Source of the DNA: Hippopus hippopus
Lineage: Eukaryota; Mollusca; Bivalvia; Cardiida; Cardiidae
Assembly (NCBI GenBank): GCA_946811185.2
Contig: OX328105.1
Coordinates: 32,863,394-32,927,393, forward strand
DNA length: 64,000 bases
Direction of reading: 5' to 3'
In this document: positions 11,892 to 23,020 of the stretch, piece by piece
Layout of the letters: each line of letters opens with the position of its first letter
Numbering within the stretch: the stretch's first letter is position 1
The notes under the pieces: generated by a model
What the model was told of the DNA's origin: nothing
Seen by the model: the letters and a program-made list of their open reading frames with translations, nothing else
The model's database searches: none
Position numbers and translations under genes: made by a program

Positions 11892-12045
11892 TTGAGCAGT
11901 GCTTATGAGAAAAAAGGGGTTTAATGCATCTCCGTGATGATTTATACCAAGTAAGTCATCACATAATTTTTTATATGGTTCCATTAAATCCATTTTGTCT
12001 CGTAAGTGATTCAATCATGTGGTAGAAATTTCGTCCTGTGTTAAA
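11892..12045 (+). mobile_element. IR-C, left half only
   Basis: TTGAGCAGTGCTTATGAG, GGGGTTTAATGCATCTCCGT and AAATCCATTTTGTCTCGT, then the match stops after GTGGTAGAAATTTCGTCC. The following AATGCTTGTCAAAAGCATTT may be a D-type hairpin. Confidence 0.65.
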
Positions 12046-12464
12046 GAATAAGAAGAAAATGCTTGTCAAAAGCATTTTTTTTTTTTTCCTTTCGCGCGCT
12101 GCTTCTTCTCTTTCATAGATAGATCCCATCATTTCGGCCACATTCTCTTTGTCTACAACACAACCATCAAAATTGAGCTTACTAGGTTAAATAAGAGATA
12201 TGAGGGTATAACACTCTGTATTCGTGATGTTGATTTGTGATTGCAAACACACCAATAATCAACACACCAATTATCAACATGTGATACGAATTTTTTCATG
12301 ATGCGTTTTTTCCATACTTCAAAGCCCTTAATCGTCTGGAAATGTTATTCAGACAGAAGGATTATAATGGAGAGATATAAAGAAATACCTTTGGCTTCAC
12401 CAGTAGACTGCTAAGTGCGACTCAATGGCTGTTGCGCACAGTGAAGACAGACACGTGCAGTTTT

Positions 12465-12647
12465 GGTCCGTATTCACCAATCATTCTTATCATTTTATGT
12501 CTTATTCGTATTTAGAAAGAAATCCAAGTCTGATTAGCTTAACTATGTGGTTTGGTCAATCAGAAGTTGCGTTACATTCAAATTCAGAAAAATCTTGAGA
12601 AAAAGAATAAAAATTCTCCTCTTCAGAATGGTTGCGATATACGGACC
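12465..12647. mobile_element. Element L, solo copy
   Basis: GGTCCGTATTCACCAATCAT on the left is mirrored by ATGGTTGCGATATACGGACC on the right. The inverted arms extend inward through TGATTAGCTTAAC and GGTCAATCAGAAGTTGCG. This is the empty form of the element filled by K at 27584-28110. Confidence 0.7.
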
Positions 12648-12859
12648 CGAACCCTTGCTCCATACTGTCCGAAAGAGTGGGATTATTTTTCAGAGAAAAG
12701 AAAATTGAAATAGGTAAAAATGGTACCTTTTTTATCGGTAGAAAATTTGTTTCACCTATTTAGCAGTTTAATGGTTATAAAAGGGGGCTAACCCGACGAA
12801 CTCTATGTCTGATCTCCAGTTCCACAACCTTATATGACAGCAAAATACGAAGCCCGGCC

Positions 12860-12990
12860 CTAACGCTTTTATAACAACCCTTGGAAAAAGTGAAGGACTC
12901 ATAATCTGGAGGCCCTGGTTTCGAGCTCCACTGGACGCACTGGATTTTTCGTGGGAGTGTCCTTGAGCAAGACATTTTAGAGCATGAAAA
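12860..12990 (+). repeat. tRNA-headed SINE fragment
   Basis: GGAGGCCCTGGTTTCGAGCT resembles a B-box. TTTTTCGTGGGAGTGTCCTT and GAGCAAGACATTTTAGAGC follow, as in the SINE at 28993-29229. The tail is missing. Confidence 0.55.
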
Positions 12991-13052
12991 GAAAAAAAAA
13001 ATGATATCGTAGTAATATATCGGCCTACGTCTTATGTTAGAGGAGAAACAAA

Positions 13053-13053
13053 G

Positions 13054-13092
<39 letters not shown>

Positions 13093-13175
13093 TGTAAGTC
13101 GGTCTGGCTGTCTATTTGTCTGTCTCACCCTTTCGGCATTTAGGAGGTAAATATTTACTGAAACAGAGGCAATGG

Positions 13176-13257
<82 letters not shown>

Positions 13258-13272
13258 TTCCTGTCTCTCTCG
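13053..13272. repeat. (GT)n and (CT)n microsatellites
   Basis: (GT)n at about 13053-13091 and a long (CT)n at about 13178-13272. Their reverse reading gives a spurious Arg/Glu-rich frame. Confidence 0.97.
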
Positions 13273-13626
13273 CAACCCGCAAATAAAGACATTAAAATCG
13301 AAAAATCGCTGAACTGATAATAACTAAATATCTATATTGCTGTTCGTTATCTACAGAAAATCAACAAACTTGCTATGAGATCATTACAGAAATAATGGGA
13401 TTTACACCCAGCTTATTCTCGCTATGAAGAAGATTATATTTCTCTTTCAAGTTCCTTGCCTATCAGTATGCCTATCAATTACTGCTGAAAAGCTACAGAG
13501 AAATTAAATCTTCATTTCTTTTTGCGCACAGTGAATTCTTCGAAAACTTGTGTTCATTCATTAACTTCAGTAAAAAAAGTTCTCCCTCTGACTGTCTACC
13601 TGTCTGCCCGTTCGTCCGTCTGTATA

Positions 13627-13725
13627 TACCTCTCTTTTTCTCTTTCTCTCTCTTTCACTGTTTCTTTGTCTTTCTCGCTCTCTTTCCTCTCTTTCCTCTC
13701 TCTCTCTCTCTCTCTCTCATTCTTG
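13627..13725. repeat. CT-rich microsatellite
   Basis: Imperfect (CT)n/(CTTT)n tract. Confidence 0.9.
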
Positions 13726-13963
13726 CGTCTTTACTGATAATGTCTTTTCCTCATAACCCTAACTATTCAAATATTCATCTTTTATCGAAATAAAACTTAC
13801 ACGCAGTATCTCACCATTTCCTATAATATTGTTTGATATCAGATTTACATAATGTGAGACTCAGAAAATGCTGAGTTTACAATTAACCGTATTAGATTTT
13901 ACGTTTAATTTGGATTTCCCAGCGGTAAGCCCGATTTGCTATGAAACAACGCTAGGTCGGTGA

Positions 13964-14174
13964 TTAACCCGTATCCTGCTAAATAACTTCAATCAAATTT
14001 TCAAGCCGATACTAAACACCAAAATAATGAAACTTCAACATTAGTTTTAGGCGAAAAATATTTCCTTATCAGACAGTGAAGATCCAAGATCAGACTGCAC
14101 GTTCTGTGCAGTCTGATCTTGTCTACACTGTCTGCAAAAGGACTGTGAGTCGCGCTCAGCGGCCTAAGGGTTAA
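13964..14174 (+). mobile_element. IR-A, complete
   Basis: TTAACCCGTATCCTGC to GGCCTAAGGGTTAA. The hairpin AGATCAGACTGCACGTTCTG/GCAGTCTGATCT is intact. A more decayed A/B relative, with CAGTCTGATCTAAATCTACG, follows at 14225-14400. Confidence 0.8.
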
Positions 14175-14660
14175 ATGTTTTTCAACAAGTATTTAGGAAT
14201 CGGCTGTAACCCTTATAACGCGGGGTAACTCTTTTCCTGCCAACACTTTAATATTTAATCAAGATCCAGACAAACAAATCCATTGCAAATGCAGGTGAAT
14301 TTAGCTATAGTTTAGTGTCGGGAAGTAGACGGTCTAAATCTATTATCAAACTCCACATTCTGTGCAGTCTGATCTAAATCTACGCCGTCCGCAGTAAAGT
14401 CAGCACCCGAAGTTAAAGCCTTGAGTGAAATCAATGTATCAAGTCAGTAGAAAAAGATCCCAAATGGGTTCAATGTATGTTTGTTTATTTTGTCAATAGA
14501 AAATCATTAACTAACACTGGACAAGATTGGAGTGCACGTTGTGAGACAGCAACACATTTTTCGCCTTAGCCAGACATACATACAGACGGACGGACAGATA
14601 TACGGAAATCTAGAAAAGTGTGAACCCAAGCTCGATCTACATGCTGAGTGATACACTCAG

Positions 14661-14931
14661 AACAATGTTCAGACCAGAAAGACACACTGACCTACGGACA
14701 TGAAGACAGACAAATAGACAGATAAAGAAGGCAAAGACGATCAAAGACCAGACACTATGTTCTGTGCAGGCTGATCTTAATTCACAAAATCCCAAAACAA
14801 TGTTCAGACCAGAAAGACACACTGACCTACGGACATGAAGACAGACAAATAGACGGATAAAGAAGGCAAAGACGATCAAAGATCAGACACTATGTTCTGT
14901 GCAGGCTGATCTTAATTCACAAAATCCCAAA
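14661..14931. repeat. 135-bp tandem duplication
   Basis: Two head-to-tail copies, 14661-14795 and 14796-14931, beginning AACAATGTTCAGACCAGAAA. I see only two differences between them. The unit ends in GTGCAGGCTGATCTTAATTC, an IR-A/B half-hairpin. As 135 is divisible by three, one frame reads through both copies, which creates a repetitive false protein. Confidence 0.9.
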
Positions 14932-15100
14932 ACACTATTTAAGTCGCCATTTGCATGGAAAGAGAGATGCGATCCATTTTTTGTGGTATTTTTCGAAGAC
15001 AATACCACTATGAGTTCAATATTGAATTTTGAAGACCATGTATCGTCAGAGCTCCAGATAAGAGGGAGTGATGGTATTGTAAATCCATTATTTCTCTTTG

Positions 15101-15175
15101 AAACCCTATGTTGTGGGTACTCATTAGAATTGTTTCGATGAAACAGTTCTAATGAGTACCCACAACATAGGGTTT
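15101..15175. repeat. Near-perfect palindrome
   Basis: A 35-bp arm beginning AAACCCTATGTTGTGGGTAC and its mirror ending GGGTTT are separated by five bases (CGATG). I see one mismatch. Confidence 0.95.
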
Positions 15176-16121
15176 AGTGGAGAATTATTAACATTTTCAA
15201 TTTTAAAATCAAAATCATTCCCTGTATCTGGACCTCTGTATCGTATTTTGTGCAAAGCCGAAGGAAATAAACCCAATTAAACTCAATTTTTCTCAGACAA
15301 ATGAGTTTTTCGGTAGCACTCAGATATGTAATTGGAAATGGCATGTTAAAATACACTGGGTGAGGCCATCGATCGTGAAAATATTAATTCTTGATTGAAA
15401 ATAGCTTCACTCGCCCATATCCTTCTATTGGTGCAATGATATATACAAAATTTGTCTACTGATCGCTTGGTCCTGGGCTTTTTCGTTCCAAAACCAGTTC
15501 GTCCCATTGCTTGTTCGTCCCATGATTGCGCGCTACTCAATTTGATTGGGCATGAATATTTATATATCGAAATAATTGATTTTAATGTTGGGAAATAAAT
15601 GGTAACGGCCAAATATATTTCAAAATCATAGTTTTCAGTTACAAACTTAATTTTATTTAATATATTCACATGGTTTCTCTCTCTATCCATCATGCATCCT
15701 ATTGTCAAGGGACGTTACTCCTGACTCCTCCTAATGATCAAGGGGAGACCACCAATACACAAATAATCCTAACTTTGTCGTGAGTACTCTCCCTTCAACG
15801 AAAAAAGTAGGTTGACTTTTAAGCCAATATTTGAATAATATTTTTCCTTTCCTTTCAAATTATTAATTCCACACAATGGCTTCCGTGACAAATACCACTT
15901 CAGTGTTGTCAACGCTTTGATTTAAAGACTGGAGTATCAAAGATCCATACTTTCTGCGATACAAAGACAGCGTATCGTTCATTACAAACAGAAAAATAGA
16001 CAGACCGAAGGAAAGATAGACAGATAGAGAGGACACTGTGGATCAAAGATTGGACCGTATGTTTTGTAACAGAAACACATAACATTGACAGGCATACGGA
16101 CTTTAAGGAGGTGGCCTGAAG

Positions 16122-16153
<32 letters not shown>

Positions 16154-16221
16154 AAGAGATGTTGGAGTGGATCCAAGATCAGACTATACGTTCTGTAACC
16201 AAACACAGAACACAGATCAGT

Positions 16222-16347
16222 TAAGGAATGAAGAGAACTTTTTTTTGTGTTCACGGAGGTATGAAAAAAAAAAACCTAATCACACAGCGCGATTAGGTTT
16301 TTTTTTCATACCTCCATGAAAACAAAAAAAGTTCTCTTCATTCCTTA
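16222..16347. repeat. Long palindrome
   Basis: TAAGGAATGAAGAGAAC and GGAGGTATGAAAAAAAA on the left are mirrored by TTTTTTTTCATACCTCC and GTTCTCTTCATTCCTTA. The centre is CCTAATCACACAGCGCGATTAGG. Arms are about 55-60 bp with small indels in the A/T runs. An ACAG(A)n microsatellite lies just upstream, at about 16118-16156. Confidence 0.9.
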
Positions 16348-17018
16348 TAATTCAATATCACAGACAACAAATATGAACTTAAATAATACTAGATCTAACT
16401 GCTTTTTTTTTTGTAAATCCAACATTGCGTATTTATTTAATGTCCATTTCATTCATAATTCATAGCGCGGTAAAACTGCTGGTTCATGACGTAAAAATGA
16501 CGTAAATTTGTGACGTCATTATAGTATTGAACATTTGCAGGTTTAGTAGATTTATTATTAGAAGTTCAATACGCTAAATTAAGTTGAAAATAAGATTGTT
16601 TGAACCCAGCAAAGTGACAATGAGTTTTCAGCTCTCTTTCTTTGAATTTACTGTTGGATATTTTTTTTTCAATATTCAGAGAAAATAAATTCAGCTAGCA
16701 ATTTGAATTTCGGACTCGATAAAGATCTAAAATCAGAACGAAAAACATTATGAAATCTCGTATACATGTTTGTTTACATTACTTTGACTGCAATAGTAGA
16801 TCTAGTTCCGGCATTGCTAATTTTTTTTTTTTTTTCATGGAGCTATGAAAAAAAATTTTCAGCCAATCAGAACACGCCAAAGTTAATGAAAAAAACTAAT
16901 ATTGAATTATTGTTCAGTAAAGACAGGAACACGGACGTTGAGGGGATGGCAGAAAGACAGACAGACGGATGGACAGAGAGCCAGACAGTATGGATACATC
17001 ACACCGCACGTTCTATAG

Positions 17019-17931
17019 CATCGGGGTCCGTAGTTTGACTCCTGTCACCCATAGACTAAAACAAGGGATTTAACTGTATGCAGCCCGTTACTCGCCCCCG
17101 GTTACAAAAAAACAACGTATCTTTTCTGCCCCATCAGTTATTCTCCTAATTTTTTCTACAGCTGAGAGCTAAAACATTTTCTACCAGAAAAACACAACTG
17201 TTTGTCAGTGGCTAATGCAGTCTTGCTGATACATTCGCTCGAACTTGTAAACTCGCTCAAAAATCTGCGCCATTGACACGGGTTCGTACATTCGATACTG
17301 GCGTTCGCGCATATAAACCAATGAAATTTCTCGTTCCAAACAGTGTCACCGTACTGTCACGTGACAAAAAGGTGTGAGCAGCTGTACGAAATTTCATTGG
17401 TTGAATTCACGACTGTTAGTACATATCAACCGATGAAATTCTCGTTCCAAACAATGTCACATGACAGAAGATGGCTGCAGCTGTTCGAAATAAGAACGTG
17501 GATCACAAATTCAACGAATTGTGAGGCGTTTCGTCGTTATTGAAGATAAAGACTATAGGTCAGAAGTATTTTTAAACATGTTTAAAGGGTGGGTGCCGCT
17601 AATGCTGCGTTTCATTGGATCTAAAGTGCATTTTATATCTTGAAAACGGATGCACGAACCCGTGTCAATGGCGCAGATTTTTGAGCGAGTTTACAAGTTT
17701 GAGCGAATGTATCAGCCAGACTGCATTAGCCACTGACAAACAGTTGTGTTTTTCTGGTAGAAAAATGATTTAGCTCTCAGCTGTAGAAATACAATAGGAG
17801 AATAACTGATGGGGTAGAAAAGATACGTTGTTTTTTGTAACCGGGGGCGAGTAACGGACTGCATACAGTTAAATCCCTTGTTTATACTATATAGTCTACG
17901 GGTGCCAAGAATCAAACTACGGACCCCTATG
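17019..17931 (+). mobile_element. Element G1, long-TIR hAT-like
   Basis: About 270-bp inverted termini. The left, CATCGGGGTCCGTAGTTTGA, is mirrored by TCAAACTACGGACCCCTATG at the right. GTTACTCGCCCCCGGTTAC, CTCAGCTGTAGA and CATTGACACGGGTTCGTAC occur in both arms. It is flanked by TTCTATAG at 17011-17018 and 17932-17939, an 8-bp target duplication. The middle carries two related CAATGAAATTTCTCGTTCC blocks but no transposase, so it is non-autonomous. The hAT assignment rests on TSD size only. Confidence 0.85.
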
Positions 17932-18277
17932 TTCTATAGCAGAAACACATTACGATACTCAACGCAGCCAGGGATAAAGACAAACGTACAGGAGGACAGA
18001 CGGGTTGACAGACAGACAATGTTTAGAAGGACGAATCGTGTTACAAAAAAGTTCCTGAAAATATATGATATGCAGTCTGATCTTGGATCTACACTGTTTG
18101 ATAAGGAAATATTTTCAAGGAAAAAAAAAACTTTTAACTTATTAAGCTTGTTAAGGGTTACAAGAAATGACCAAATACTTAGACGCTCTCCAACAAGACG
18201 GCGATATAATGACTAAGGGTGGAGACGTTTATCGTATTGAAGTAGAAGCAGGTGTTGGGCCATCCACTTATGCATAA

Positions 18278-18514
18278 CTCTTTACCAAACAATCAAATCT
18301 AAGACTTGTTCAGATTCAAAGATACATTTGCAGACGAAAAATAAAATGTACCAGATAAGAAAAATGTACCAGATTTATAAGACGGTAATTGTCTGTTGAA
18401 AGTGCGTGCTGTTGAAATTGCTTGTTACCAGCATTTTCTCTGTTACCCACAAGATTTTCAAAATGCTGTTTCCAAAGGGTTGTTAAAACTCGGAATTGCG
18501 TGGTAAAGAGTTAA
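18278..18514 (-). mobile_element. IR-D copy
   Basis: TAACTCTTTACCAAACAATC on the left, CTTGTTACCAGCATTTTCTC in the centre, and GTGGTAAAGAGTTAA on the right. The left shoulder is short and rearranged. Confidence 0.6.
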
Positions 18515-18675
18515 CCAAATAGCGTATCGATACGACTTTCTACAACCCTGAAGTTTATAGCTTTGAAAAGCACTGTGCTAGAAGAAGAAATTATCTGTGC
18601 CATTTTTTCACAAAATGTTTGTCTATGTTCTTTAGGGTTTTTTTAACAAACTGTTCACGTGTATTAATTAATTCA

Positions 18676-18837
18676 TTAACCCTTTCAACGCCATAGGCGA
18701 AAACAGACAGTTTTTGTGGACGGCCTTATCAAAGATCAAGAGCACACTGCATAAAAAAGACCAGTCTGATCTTGAATCTATACCGTCCCCTTTTCTCGTC
18801 AAGCATATAAGATAAAAAAGTGCTGAGTTTCAGTTAA
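18676..18837 (+). mobile_element. IR-B abutting IR-A
   Basis: TTAACCCTTTCAACGCCATA at the left; GTGGACGGCC and CAGTCTGATCTTGAATCTA form the imperfect centre. Its right-hand TTAA at 18834-18837 is also the left TTAA of the next element. Confidence 0.65.
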
Positions 18838-19045
18838 CCCTTATCCTGCTAAATAAAAGAAATGGCACTTTCAATCTGATAGTAAAAATCCTACTATTGC
18901 TATTTGAAAGATATTTTTGAAGGAAATATATCTCTTTGTCGGACAGTGTAGATCCAAGATCAGACTGCACGTTCTGTGCAGTCTGATCTTGATCTATGCT
19001 GTCCGCAAAAGGTCAGTGAGTCGCGCTAAGCAGCTGAAGGGTTAA
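18834..19045 (+). mobile_element. IR-A, complete
   Basis: TTAACCCTTATCCTGCTAAA to GCTGAAGGGTTAA. The central hairpin is about 30 bp per arm with one changed base (CTATGCTGTCC for CTACACTGTCC). Confidence 0.85.
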
Positions 19046-19082
19046 TTGCATTTTCAGCCGTAGAAACTAGATCGAGTTAAAA

Positions 19083-19349
19083 CGAGCCATGCTCTGTGAA
19101 AAGGGGGCTTCATGCATCTGCAAAAATTATCGACCCAGGTCATCTTGCGTAGTCCCCTTAGGCTGACTTGGGTGGAAATTTTGTGCTCTTGGTCAATTTT
19201 CTGCATGTCGAAGGACCATTCTACCTCAAGATTCAGTCGTTTGTTGGACACAAAGGATTTTATAGATTCACCAGAATGTGATGACTTGCTTGGTATGATG
19301 CATCACGGAAATGCATTAAGTCCCCTTTTGACAGAGTACGGCTCAATTA
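19083..19349 (-). mobile_element. IR-C foldback element
   Basis: CGAGCCATGCTCTGTGAAAA through CGACCCAGGTCATCTTGCG, GGTCAATTTTCTGCATGTC and GATGACTTGCTTGGTATGAT to AGAGTACGGCTCAATTA. It butts directly against element P. Confidence 0.75.
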
Positions 19350-20342
19350 CAGGGTGTTTCATAATATCTGTCCTTATTCTAAGTGCCAAAATTTCTTACT
19401 AGTTTAAATTTAAACTAACTTGAAAGCTTTTTGCAGTCATAATGAAGTTTCATTTGATATTTACTACATAGGCATTACTTTAATAATATTTAATACACTA
19501 CATTTTTTCTGACAAGACCATTTTACAACAGTTGTCCTACATGACGTCCACTCTGAGCAATATGACGACGAGTTGATTGCAAGAATTTGTGATCACATGT
19601 CTGTGCGTGTTCCTGCTATTTTCAGGGTACACACTCCGACCCTCTAGACTTTTTCTTGTAAGGTGCTTTATAAAAGATCAGGAGATACACAGGACTTTAA
19701 AGCTGCAGTCAAGAGAGAAATTTACATTCACGAAAGAAATGGACTTTTTCCAGAATGCTTTTAAAAGCCATTCAATTACGCTTCCTGTCGTGTGTTGTGT
19801 GGCTCCACCTTGCTGAAACCGAATACATGTGCTCTTACCTTTGATATTACCGGTATTTCTTTTTCTTTTTGGCATTGATATGAAAATCTCTTACAGTATG
19901 TTCAGATAGCCCTCATTTACAGTATCGTCATTGTCCTCGTCATCTGCCAAAAACACCATGGGAATCACAATACATCTGCTGTGAAAGCAGCTAATAAGGG
20001 AATTGTCTCATTGTTTTGTAGTTTTTTGACATGAAAGCCCTATTTCTCTGTTGCCCTAACATATTTTTCTGCTTGTAAAACTACGCTTCTAAGATAATCT
20101 TTAAACAAAGAGTTGCTCAAATTCCCAGAATCGAGGTTAGTGACACCTTTTGTGAAATGGACTTGTCAGAAAAAGTGTAGCATATCGACAAATGTTAAAA
20201 TGTTAAAGTAATGGCTAGGTGTTACATATCGATTGAAATTGTGTCTGCAGAAAGGTGGTAGCTTCCCATTAATTTTAAACTCATATGTGTAAACAATATT
20301 AATGTTTAGAATAAGGACAGATCTATATAATGAAACACCCTG
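19350..20342 (+). mobile_element. Element P, decayed DDE-type transposon
   Basis: CAGGGTGTTTCATAATATCT at the left faces AGATCTATATAATGAAACACCCTG at the right. The termini share about 31-35 bp including ATCTGTCCTTATTCTA. Near 19630-19700 the + strand reads DPLDFFL, a stop, GAL, a stop, then KIRRYTGL. This echoes the DFFLWGxxKDxVY block around the last catalytic residue of Tc1/mariner-like transposases, with several stops. No clear target duplication. The rest of the coding region is lost. Confidence 0.65.
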
Positions 20343-21233
20343 TTTTTGAAGCTGATAGATGTAAACCTTAACTCATGTTGATATTCCATCATCTTCTTCT
20401 TATGCGTCGTTCGCGTTGATTTTTCATGTTTTTTTTTTAATGAAAAGGGGGGGGAGGCGGAGAAGAGAAGGGGAGTATAGATAGTTAATGGTTTTATCTC
20501 CTTAAATCTTTGAATACTGCTTGAATCCTTTTATTATCGTGAAGTGAAAGATGTGATCATTGTTCTTCAGATCGTCAGATTAAGGTATCAAAACAGCATG
20601 TAACCAGACTTTATTTCGCAAGGCTTTTAGAAAATCTTAACGACGTACGATCATTTTTTTGCTCTGTAGAGAATAGATGAAGACAAAAAACAATGTAGAA
20701 AATATGAGTATTATGCCGTGTTTGCTTTTATTTGAAATGTCTTATCTCTGTTGTCATCGGGTAGCATTTGCTGAGTATCGCCGGATAAAAACACACCAAG
20801 TAGTTAATTGCCCCGGAAACTTGGTCGGTAGGTCACAGGCTCGTATCCCACTCGTGAGAGATTTTTTTTTCTGGTGAAAAGTGCTCTTGAAAACATGTTT
20901 GGTACGGGGGAAATGCTGGTAACCATCCAACCTTTTTTCTCCTGAAGCGTCAAAAACAGAGTGCATGATGCGGCAGGAGTCACTGTATTTAAATCAGATG
21001 GACATTTTAGTCGGGACCGGAACATAGTCTGTCAAGACGAAAATAATGCATATCAAGATTTTTGTGCCAAGACTAGTTCAGAAAATAGCTGTTTGTGTAG
21101 ATATAAAGCAAGAATGCACATTCATGCAATCTAATCTTGATCTAGATCTACAATGTCTATATAAATAGTCCGACCTTCATTGGTATTGCATGATTTTTTT
21201 TCCTGCCGTTTGCATTCTCATTTGGCCTGCAAC

Positions 21234-21423
21234 ACGTGAAAAGGGGCATTAGGACATTTGCGTAAAGTGTCGTCTCGGATCAGCCTGCGCCAGTCTACTG
21301 TAGCACAAAATCTAATGTAGTCGTAAAGTGAACTCTCGGATTAGCCTGCGCGGACTGCGCAGGATGATCCGAGACAATACTTAACGCAAATGTCCGAATG
21401 TCCGTTTTCGCGTGTTGCAAGCC
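21234..21423 (-). mobile_element. IR-E with internal deletion
   Basis: GGCCTGCAACACGTGAAAAG to TTTTCGCGTGTTGCAAGCC. The spacer marker appears reversed (CAAAATCTAATGTAGTCGTA), so the copy is on the minus strand. About 65 bp are missing, covering half of one hairpin and part of the spacer; the break is at a GCGC. Confidence 0.8.
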
Positions 21424-21667
21424 ATTTAACGTTTCATGGCAAAATATGGTGTTATTCGGTGTATAGTGAAATTCGTTTCTTTTCAAAGATCAGGGCGAAC
21501 GGCTGACTAGAAATGGCCGTCACGCACGGATTTGCGGAGACAATCTTAATTATGCAAATATTATCAGAATAATTGGGATTCTACAAGTATTTTACGGTCC
21601 AAACCTGTCTATCTGCTGATTACTTTTTCGGTATGAACGTCTTTCAATACGTCCACCATATTCTTGT

Positions 21668-21810
21668 TTAACTCTTTTAGTGCCAATGTCACATTGGATA
21701 GCTTTTGCAGACGGCATAGATCAAAATCAGATTGCATAAAACGTGCAGTCTGATCCTTGATCGACACTGTCCGCTATACGATGTCAATCCTTGACCAGGG
21801 TCGGTTCCAT
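21668..21810 (+). mobile_element. IR-B, right end lost
   Basis: TTTAACTCTTTTAGTGCCAA, GCTTTTGCAGACGGCATAGA, then hairpin arms ATCAGATTGCATAAAACGTG and CAGTCTGATCCTTGATCGAC. Confidence 0.6.
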
Positions 21811-21814
21811 TTTT

Positions 21815-22013
21815 AACGAAATTAAAATTTTAGACCTCAAGAAAAAAGTTGAATCTATGGACTTAGTTGGTACCAGCATTTTCTCCTTTTTCCACATTGT
21901 TTTCTACCCTATCAGTGACAAAAATCATCAATTGAGGTATATTTATTTTGTCGTCTGCAAATGCTTTCAATTTGGTCGAGTCCAAAAGTTTGTTGTTTGG
22001 TTCAGAGTTAACT
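21815..22013 (+). mobile_element. IR-D, left arm decayed
   Basis: TTGGTACCAGCATTTTCTCC, CACATTGTTTTCTACCCTAT, CGTCTGCAAATGCTTTCAAT and GGTTCAGAGTTAA. The left half of the hairpin is not recognisable. Confidence 0.6.
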
Positions 22014-22336
22014 AGGTTATCTAAGATTCAGACAGCTATTGTTTTCATACTTTTTAACTTTTCGATTGCCAAGGACAAGCTAGACTGAGAAGACTTATCT
22101 GGGTGTAAAATTTAAGACCAGACCGAGACACATGCAGTGAAGTTCGATCTTGATCTATAATGTCTGATATTATATAGTACACATTTTACCGGGCAGAGCA
22201 GTAATGAAATTGCAATGCATAGGTTGTTTCTGTAGACTGGAAATGTTACTTTTATTTATCCTACAGTTACCTCTTTCCCTGCCAAAAATGTAAACTCGAG
22301 TTCGATCTCTTTCGACGGTTGAAAATACAATCCATT

Positions 22337-22512
22337 AGCCTAGGTTCCAGCCGATAATTTCTTTCCTTCGTCCATCGGACGTTACTTTGTCAAATGAGGA
22401 ACAACTACAGAGGCGATAAACCGTTTTGCCACAGATCTGTATGGACTGTGACAGGGAAGATCGCGACATAGAGTGATTTAAAGATTATTACTGCCTGGAC
22501 CCAGGCTAACAG
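22337..22512. mobile_element. Element M, short inverted-repeat element
   Basis: TTAGCCTAGGTTCCAG is mirrored by CTGGACCCAGGCTAAC. The centre includes TTTTGCCACAGATCTGTATG. A one-ended relative lies at 29881-29998. Confidence 0.6.
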
Positions 22513-22544
22513 TCCACTGAAACTAAGAAAAACATTTTTCTCAT

Positions 22545-22672
22545 AGGTTTAACTAAACAAGTGGGCGGTATAGATTCAAGATCAGACCGCACGTTCTGTG
22601 CAGTCTGATCTTGAATCTATGCCGTCCACAAAAGCCCAATTTTTCACCTCTGGCACTGAAAGGTTAAAAGAT
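22545..22672 (+). mobile_element. IR-B, short copy
   Basis: GGGCGGTATAGATTCAAGAT with CAGACCGCACGTTCTGTGCA makes a near-perfect long hairpin with its mirror CAGTCTGATCTTGAATCTAT. The right end, CTGGCACTGAAAGGTTAA, is diverged. Confidence 0.7.
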
Positions 22673-23020
22673 TAACCCATTTAAGTACATGCTCTCTTCG
22701 AACAGACCATCAATTTTTACACAATCAAACAATATTTCAATGGAATCTGAAGTTCGTTCGTCATTTCATATCACAAATAACATTAGGGAAAAAATATTAG
22801 GCTACGTGTAATAAGCAATTACTCCTTTTATCAAAAACGTTTTCTGCTAACCACGAAGGAGAAGAAAACAATCAGTTGGATGTGGTAATGAAAAAAAAAA
22901 TCACACGCTATAATAACAACCTGACGACGGACATAGTTACGTTCATAGTCGAATCTCTATCAAATAGAAATTCCAACTCCGATTATGTTTTACCCACGCA
23001 GCCAACATAATAAACACGAG

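Noticed and set aside
12775..13275. 166-codon minus-strand frame rich in Arg/Glu
   Set aside because: It is the reverse reading of (CT)n and (GT)n microsatellites plus a SINE fragment, with no domain.
14637..14879. 80-codon frame with repeated FVCLHVRRSVCLSGLN
   Set aside because: Produced by the 135-bp tandem duplication, whose length is a multiple of three.
19577..19816. 79-codon frame as an intact gene
   Set aside because: It overlaps the transposase remnant of element P in a different frame from the DFFL-like motif.
20790..20880. Additional SINE head (CCGGAAACTTGGTCGGTAGG)
   Set aside because: B-box and tail are not convincing, and the following GTGCTCTTGAAAACATG looks IR-D-like; too weak to call.
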